This document shows, in pieces, positions 57,468-64,000 of a stretch of 64,000 nucleotides of DNA. The notes under the pieces are model-generated. The model was not told the origin of the DNA and made no database searches. It was given only the letters and a program-made list of their open reading frames with translations. The DNA lies in assembly GCF_947242115.1 (NCBI RefSeq), contig NC_074728.1:10792221-10856220 (forward strand), written 5' to 3'. Position 1 is the first letter of the stretch. Each line of letters begins with the position of its first letter. The translations under genes and the position numbers were made by a program. The stretch comes from Biomphalaria glabrata (lineage: Eukaryota; Mollusca; Gastropoda; Planorbidae).

Positions 57468-58605
57468 CTATATTATAAAGTAGAATGTGAGGGGTATGTA
57501 TATATGTATGTATGTATGTATGTATGTTACTTATAGACATCAAAACCGCTTGACCAATCTTGATAAAACTAGGCAGGAATGTTCCTTGGGTACCAACTTA
57601 GACCTTAGTGAATGTATTGTAGCCCTAAAACAAATGTAAGACCCTCAAAAAAAATAAAGTTGTCCGACTCTATTACAGCTATAGTATTTTATGGATCTAG
57701 GCCATGTCTACAATGTTGACATGAGAAAAGATAGAAAGGATTTAGACCTAGATCTAATTTTAAGAAATACACTTTGCGCAGATAGTTTTTTACTTTGACA
57801 CATGAAAATACAAAGGAAGGTCCATTGATTTCATTATATAATAAAATTAACCTTCAATTTTGTGTTTCAAAAGCATTTTTTACATTAATTAGTTCCTTAT
57901 ATCTGTGACTACAGATTTCCTGACGAACATTCTTTCATTAGACAATACGTAATGAATCGCGTACTAAAAATTAATTCGTTTAATTGTTTACTTTATAATC
58001 CCATCCCTAGATCTAAAACTCTAATTCAACTCTAAGATGATAAAACTTCTCTTCGAACAGATAGTTCTATACTTTAACACATAAATATATTAATTAAAGT
58101 CCATTCATTTCATATTCTGATCAAATAAACATTCAAAATTGGTTTTCTAAAGCTACATTCGTTTACGAAAGCTGCGAAGCCGAGTTGAGATAGGCCTAGA
58201 TCTATATTCATTCATGAATCGCGTACTAAAAATTATTTCGTTTAATTGTTCACTTTATAATCCCATTTATTTAACAAAGCTATCGCTCTTTTCGTTTTTA
58301 ATAGATAAGAATGTATCGACTTTGGGTAAACCATTTTCGCAAAACTAATTTTATTTTCGTAGCGAAACTGAAATAACGTGAAAGGATCATTAGCTACGTT
58401 TAACATACATTTAAATCCAATCCACTAGATTATTCAAAAGCAAATGTTTTAATTTAAATAAAAATGGATTTAAGCCTATTAGCTATTTTGATTTGATAGC
58501 ATTATTCACACTATTTTTACATTGACACATTCGCTTTACCTATTACATTATTATTTCGTTTAATTGCTTACAAAACACTCTCAGTGACTATATCGAAAGT
58601 AATGC
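57467..58605 (+). mobile_element. Non-autonomous Helitron, 3' end missing, duplicate
   Basis: Copy of 42424-43562, truncated at the same base, so this is duplication and not a separate insertion. Confidence 0.82.
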
Positions 58606-58880
58606 TACTTATATTTTTTGTTTTCAATTTATTGATGTGCATTCTTGAAGATTTACTTTATTCATGGAGCCACTGATAGGAAAACAATACTGTAAGAAAT
58701 AAAATATTTGGAATTCAGGTGATTTGTACCACAACTTTCTATGGCTAGCCCCTATATCTATGTATGTAAGTTATGCGCCTATAGGTTAAGATTGATATAT
58801 AATGTTGATATATTAATAAACAGAATTTAGATTATTTATTATATAGTATAACACTTTTTTATTTCCTTATAAATACGCTA

Positions 58881-59347
58881 TCCCCGTCCAGAGGCGTAGT
58901 GATCAAACTGTATAGTAAAGAAAAAGTAAAGTTCCCCTTTCAGACCTTGTGGTCTATAGATGATGTAAAGGTCATCTGTTTCTGTGGCCTACGGTTAACG
59001 AGGGTGTCATGTAGCCAGCACAACGACCAATCGCCTTTACTTTTCCGCATTTACTTTTCCGCCTTTACTTTTCCCCAACTAATGTCAGGTACCCATTAGA
59101 GCTGGGTGGACTCAAGAGGCGCACAAAGATACCGAAATTAAAAATCCCTGTCTTCACCAGGATTGGAACCCCGGTCCGGAAGCCAAGCGCTTTACCGCTC
59201 AGCCCAAAGGTGCGAAGGAATTATTGGTGCCCCCCCCCCTTTTCCTTGAACATCACATAGAAATATAGGCTGCGTGTGGCGCCCCCTCCCCCGATGATGG
59301 CGCAGCGTTCCATTTTTGCCCCCTCTCACTACGCCTCTGGCCCCATC
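58881..59347. mobile_element. hAT-like MITE with nested SINE, duplicate
   Basis: Copy of 43838-44304, with termini at 58889 and 59339. Confidence 0.7.
58924..59205 (-). mobile_element. tRNA-derived SINE (family A), nested, duplicate
   Basis: Copy of 43881-44162 with the same local gtaaaggcgg expansion. Confidence 0.85.
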
Positions 59348-60102
59348 TATAGTTTAGGTTTAATTAACTGGGAGGGAGAGGAGGACCATTAAATCTATTG
59401 CCCTCCCCACTACTCTCATTATGCAGAAAAAAAAAGGGGGGCGGGCGGTTCCAGTTTTTTTTACTCCAATTTATATTTACTAACGAAGAAATCTTGCATC
59501 TTAAACATACAACGTCGTGATCGGATATCTATAAAAATCATTTATATTTTATATTTGATTTAGAATTTAGATTAATTGGAACTATTGTATGTACATGTAT
59601 TGCGTATTTTTTCACGAAAAAATAAATCCTCTTCCTCCGAGACACGTGTCGTAAATGTGATCTGAAAACTCTCGGGTATTACATAATAATAAATCATAAT
59701 GGCAATGTCTTCAACTCAAAGAACAGCAACTTTGTGTGAATAAATAAAAAAAATCGCAATATTACTCAGTGGATCATCGGGAATTAAAAACTTGAACTTG
59801 TTATTTTTAATTTTTATTACAAGCCTTTTGACGGGCCGGATTAAACCTTTCAGCTGGCCGGAGTTGCCCGCGGGCCGTAGTTTGCCCATCACTGGTTTTA
59901 TATTTTGCGTCTCGAGAGACGATCTTCTCCCTTTGCAAGTAAACGTTGTCAAAATTTATTTAAATTTCTGTTCTCTATATAAGCAATGACGTTATATTTT
60001 CTTTGGCTCAAGGCATTCAATGAGTCTTTGTGAGTTTCTTTTTTATTGTAATTTTTATTTTATGAAAGATACAGTAAAAATTCAGTTTTTTTTTTACAAA
60101 AC

Positions 60103-60308
60103 TTTAATATTATTCATTCCGTCTGTTTGTCTGGTGCAAATTTTGTACATGTTTTTTTTTTCCATTTTCTATTCTCGGATAAAGTTGAAATTTTGCACAA
60201 TTATTAACAGTACTAAACAATACAGGAATCAATTTTTAAAAAGATTATTTGTAAATAGAGTTTGTGTTAATACACAAACTCAGAGGCGGCCCCAATCGAA
60301 CTCACCGA
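60103..60308 (+). repeat. Dispersed repeat D with hairpin, duplicate
   Basis: Copy of 45060-45265; hairpin at 60258-60281. Confidence 0.7.
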
Positions 60309-62365
60309 TGGACAAGTGTGACAAGAGGGTCAATAAGGGTAGCTACTTTTTTTAAATAAGAGTTAGTCCCCTTTAATACATTGTTTAAGTCTGTGTTAAC
60401 TATTTACAATTGCCACTTTCTCTTGAGTCTTTGAGCTGACCAGTGTACATTATTTTGAACTGAGCCTTTCCTACTATTTTTTTTTCATTATTTTACTTTC
60501 TTTTGTTTGCCTTTATGTCCGTTTTTTTTAATGTACTTTTTCTTTTGTTCCTAAATAAACTATTTATTAGTTGTAAATGAAATCTCATTGTTATTACTTG
60601 TATGTCTCAGTAAGTTATATATTTTGAGGTTATAATTAATAGCCTAGGTAATATAACTTGGGGCCACTAAATACCACTGGACTAACTTGCCAGCACAGCA
60701 GAAGTCACTGGTCTTATGACCTTATCATAATACAAGGTCACAACAAGGAATATTCAAGCCATAGTCTTGATCATTCAAAATAATATTAGGCTCAAAATTA
60801 TAGATTCCGTTTAGTAATGAGCGATCAATCAATCAATCAGGGACCTTATTAATACATAATAGACAATTCAAAATAAATAAACAGGTTGGCAGCTAAACCA
60901 GATATTAGATTTTAAATACTTTGATATTCTACAAGAACATAACGACATCAACGATTGAGAGTGAAACCATATTTTTCATGTATACCGTACTTTATTTCTG
61001 TTTTATACATCATGAGCATACATAGTAATGCTACATTTTAAATATGGTTTAGTTATTATCCTGCATCTAGACAAAAAATAATCCAAAATTTAAAAAAAAT
61101 AAATTGGGGCGAATATAAAAATCTATAAAAAAATATTGACAAAACTGTATATTTTTTAATCTTTGCCTTTATGCCTTCTTTGTCTAACAAGAAATTGCAC
61201 AAAGTTTTAAATAATGAAGTTTTATATTTCATTCGGGAGAAGAAAAACGTCACTCCACCTCACGTTCACTGTTAGCACAAAAAGTTATGTTGAGAAAAAA
61301 GTAAAAAAAATATAAATTTTATATTCACCAAATACTATCTTCTGTTGGTAAGCTGAAAAGAAAAAATCATAAAGGTTTGGATAACTGTCTAGAGCTACTT
61401 TGACTTCCGTTTAAAGAGGGGAAGTTGAGCTAGTGATTGGAAATGTTAATTTTCAAAATGTCAAGTACAGTAGGAAGAAATGCCGTTTGAAGAAACGCCG
61501 TTTGAAGAAACCCCCTAGGAAGAAACGCCCTTGGAAGAAAAGCCCTTGAAAGAAACGCTGAGAAAAAGACGCTGTAGAAACAAAAAACGCTGAAGAAAGA
61601 GCACTGCTGAAACTTTGGAGACCAATAAAGGGAGGTCGATTGGGAGTATTGTCGGGAGTCTTGGGAAGTAAGAAAAAAATGATCCAATGTAGATCATACC
61701 CCATAACTTACTTGACCTGTGGCTAGATGAATGTTATCAAAGTAATATAGCTTAACGTTGATACTTAACAACTGAGCAAGACCTTCCATTCAAAACAAAA
61801 TTAAAATCCATGAAAATGTTTTAATCCCTAAACTAATCATTTGCAATTTCTATCTCCTAGTTTTAAAAAAATAATAATCATTACAGGACATTTCTCAGAT
61901 TTTACATTTCAAAGGATTGTAAAAATAAATGGTTACACAAAATTTACCAAGCTACATACGATCAAAAAATGTAAATAGTATATACAAATATTTAAAGAAT
62001 TTAGTTTTGTCACATGTAAAAATTTCATTTCTTGACCTCTTTTCATCAAGTTACATACATAATGATGAGTATTTTAAAACATGCCTTCAGTGAGCTTCAC
62101 ATCGTTAGTTAAAAATGTGGAAACTAGTTACAACAAAATGAGATTTAAGTTCAGGCGTAATTGCAAAACAAGATTATTAAAATAGCTGGACACATTAGCA
62201 CGACATGTTAGTACAACTGTAGGTCTAGATCTATTGTGTAAGATGTTATCATGCCTGTATGTAATCAAGGCTACATTCGACTTCTTTATAATAAACATAC
62301 AATAACATATGTAGTACTCAGCTGAAAAAAACTAGCTCTAGTACTCAACTAAACATCTAGTTCTA

Positions 62366-62565
62366 GATCCAGCACTAGACTGAGCAACTAGATCCAGCAC
62401 TAGACTGAGCAACTAGATCCAGCACTAGACTGAGCAACTAGATCCAGCACTAGACTGAGCAACTAGATCCAGCACTAGACTGAGCAACTAGATCCAGCAC
62501 TAGACTGAGCAACTAGATCCAGCACTAGACTGAGCAACTAGATCCAGCACTAGACTGAGCAACTA
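62366..62565. repeat. 25-bp minisatellite, 8 copies, duplicate
   Basis: Copy of 47323-47522 with the same unit number. Confidence 0.96.
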
Positions 62566-62817
62566 GTTGGACGTCACTTTCCTGATGTTCTTTGTTTTAC
62601 AATCTGCCTGCTCATTTTATGAACTATCTATACAAAAGTGTTGTCACAGACTAAAAATCGTTTAAAATAGTAAAAAAAAAGAGTATATGAATAAAAGCAA
62701 GAGAATAATAAACTCAAAGTTTGAAGTGATTCAGGCTAGTCATTACTTTAAACATAAATCTCAGATTTCAGTATATAAAGAGATATGATAGACAATACTT
62801 TAAAAAAAAAACTGGTT

Positions 62818-64000
62818 TTAATATATCACGTAATTGGGAACATCCTCAAACAGAAGCTCTTGTTTGATTTTGTTTGGTATCGGCAGTTGATTGACTTTGA
62901 TTTCCCTGTCTGAAGTAGCCCCAAGTAAGTCAGATACATGGACGAAGCTGAGAGTTTTCAGAGAGAGAAGGCCGTCGAATAGTTCCCCTTGCACCAGCTT
63001 CCTTCTCTGAAAATTCTCTATGAAAAAATCCATGCTTAAAAAAGTCGTCACGTCGAATTTGGTCAGAAAACGAATCTCCAAGAGAAACGTGGCCAGGTCA
63101 AACTTTTGCTGCAGCATGGCCAGCAAGAAAGGCGAGACGTTTCTGAGGCGGCACCTTTCATTGTAAACATTGTAAAACAGCTGTCCGCGAGACGCGCAGT
63201 GGGGGTATATACCTTTGCCAAAGGCTAAATATAACATGTCTATCTGATTTCTTACGATAAACAAGTGGGCAGCTTCTTGGACATGGGGCGCTAAGTGGAA
63301 CTTGGCCTGGCGTTCTAGAAGAGTTCTCACCATGTCTAGATCCTCTTTCTGCATTGCCACAGATAATGCTGTGTCATTCAGCGCATTTATAGCGTTCACA
63401 TCAGAGCCTTGGTCAAGTAGGAGCTTTTTAATGGCCGGACAGTTAATCTCACTCTTGCAGGCCAGAATAAATGCGGTGCTGTTATCCCTGTCTCGTCTGT
63501 GGATATCCAGATTCTGTCTGAGCAGTAGCTCAATCATGTCCTCAGCAAGTTCCAAGTCATCCTCGAACTGTAATTTTTTCAGCAACAGAGTCAAGTAAGA
63601 GTCTCCATCTCTTAAGACAACATCTGTATTAACTCCCTTGTCTATGAATATGAAAGCTAGTTCTAGATTTCCAGTTTCAAGAGCCGATGACAGTGGCGAT
63701 TTCTGAGATTGATCGAAAAAATCGTATTCAGCCCCAGCATCTAGTAATAGCCTCACGTTTTCTACAATTGAATTCTCTACAGCGATAGATATTGGTGCTT
63801 CGCCCCACCTGTTCCGAAGATTCACGTCAGCGCCATGCTTCAACAGCGTCTCCAAAAATCTGGAGTCTCTGTTTGCACTGGCGTGAACAAGGGGAGTGTC
63901 GCCGTTTGCATCCACAATGTTGATGTCAGCATTGTGTTGAAGCAGCGCTTCCATCAAGTCCTTACTCTCTTCCATAACACACAAGTGTAGTGGGCAGACA
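62818..64000 (-). CDS. Ankyrin-repeat/SOCS-like gene B, second copy, partial
   Basis: The C-terminal ~394 residues, identical to the matching part of gene B (47775-48957), including the LLSLKTLSFVHV and LPIP motifs. The frame is open to the window edge; the 5' part lies beyond it, so whether this copy shares the frameshift of the first cannot be seen. If the duplication is real, the animal has three ankyrin genes of this family here, all on minus. Confidence 0.85.
   Translation of the reverse strand, partial: VCPLHLCVMEESKDLMEALLQHNADINIVDANGDTPLVHASANRDSRFLETLLKHGADVNLRNRWGEAPISIAVENSIVENVRLLLDAGAEYDFFDQSQKSPLSSALETGNLELAFIFIDKGVNTDVVLRDGDSYLTLLLKKLQFEDDLELAEDMIELLLRQNLDIHRRDRDNSTAFILACKSEINCPAIKKLLLDQGSDVNAINALNDTALSVAMQKEDLDMVRTLLERQAKFHLAPHVQEAAHLFIVRNQIDMLYLAFGKGIYPHCASRGQLFYNVYNERCRLRNVSPFLLAMLQQKFDLATFLLEIRFLTKFDVTTFLSMDFFIENFQRRKLVQGELFDGLLSLKTLSFVHVSDLLGATSDREIKVNQLPIPNKIKQELLFEDVPNYVIY

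Larger units (their letters stand above)
50685..64000. repeat. Large tandem duplication, copy 2 (runs past window end)
   Basis: Near-identical to 35622-48957 in direct orientation. Differences are almost all in repeat lengths (30-bp array 23 versus 24 units, C-run +2, (at)n +6, T-run +1). Either a very recent tandem duplication or two haplotypes placed end to end by the assembler. Confidence 0.93.

Overview
This is eukaryotic, AT-rich animal DNA with intron-bearing genes, dense dispersed repeats, tRNA-derived SINEs, non-LTR (LINE) retrotransposon tails, Helitrons and hAT-type elements. The receptor type (lineage-expanded class A chemosensory-like GPCRs in single coding exons) and the SINE/LINE families look most like a heterobranch gastropod mollusc. 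That assignment is an inference from family style, not from a search. I found no retrovirus-like, LTR or Polinton element.

Region 1 (1-14.5 kb) is a small cluster of rhodopsin-like GPCR genes: one intact on + (2829-3902), a close tandem paralog broken into a pseudogene (10122-11183), and a more distant intact gene on - (12605-13660). The first two share a 225-bp upstream block that is much better conserved than the rest of their flanks. A dispersed SINE-like repeat recurs three times around the cluster.

Region 2 (14.5-25.2 kb) has no gene I can support. It holds two head-to-tail non-autonomous Helitrons, SINEs, a complete 680-bp hAT element with 8-bp target duplications, and several LINE 3' ends.

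Region 3 (25.4-50.5 kb) has two paralogous ankyrin-repeat genes on - (25458-28118 and 47775-50445). Both end in what looks like a SOCS box (BC-box plus LPIP Cul5-box), so they are likely substrate adaptors of a cullin-type ubiquitin ligase. Both start with a coding exon just after a splice acceptor. The second carries one frameshift in an A7 run. Between them lie a 21-bp satellite with an 819-bp higher-order period, a 5'-truncated LINE inserted in that satellite, a 24 x 30-bp array, a 40/36-bp array and many nested transposons.

Region 4 (50.7-64.0 kb) is a second, almost identical copy of about 35.7-49.0 kb in direct orientation. The offset starts at 15063 and drifts only by array and homopolymer length changes. 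The copy boundary falls in a LINE 3' end and has the signature of unequal crossover between two LINE tails, though a haplotype misjoin in the assembly would look similar. The second ankyrin gene is therefore present again, cut by the window end.
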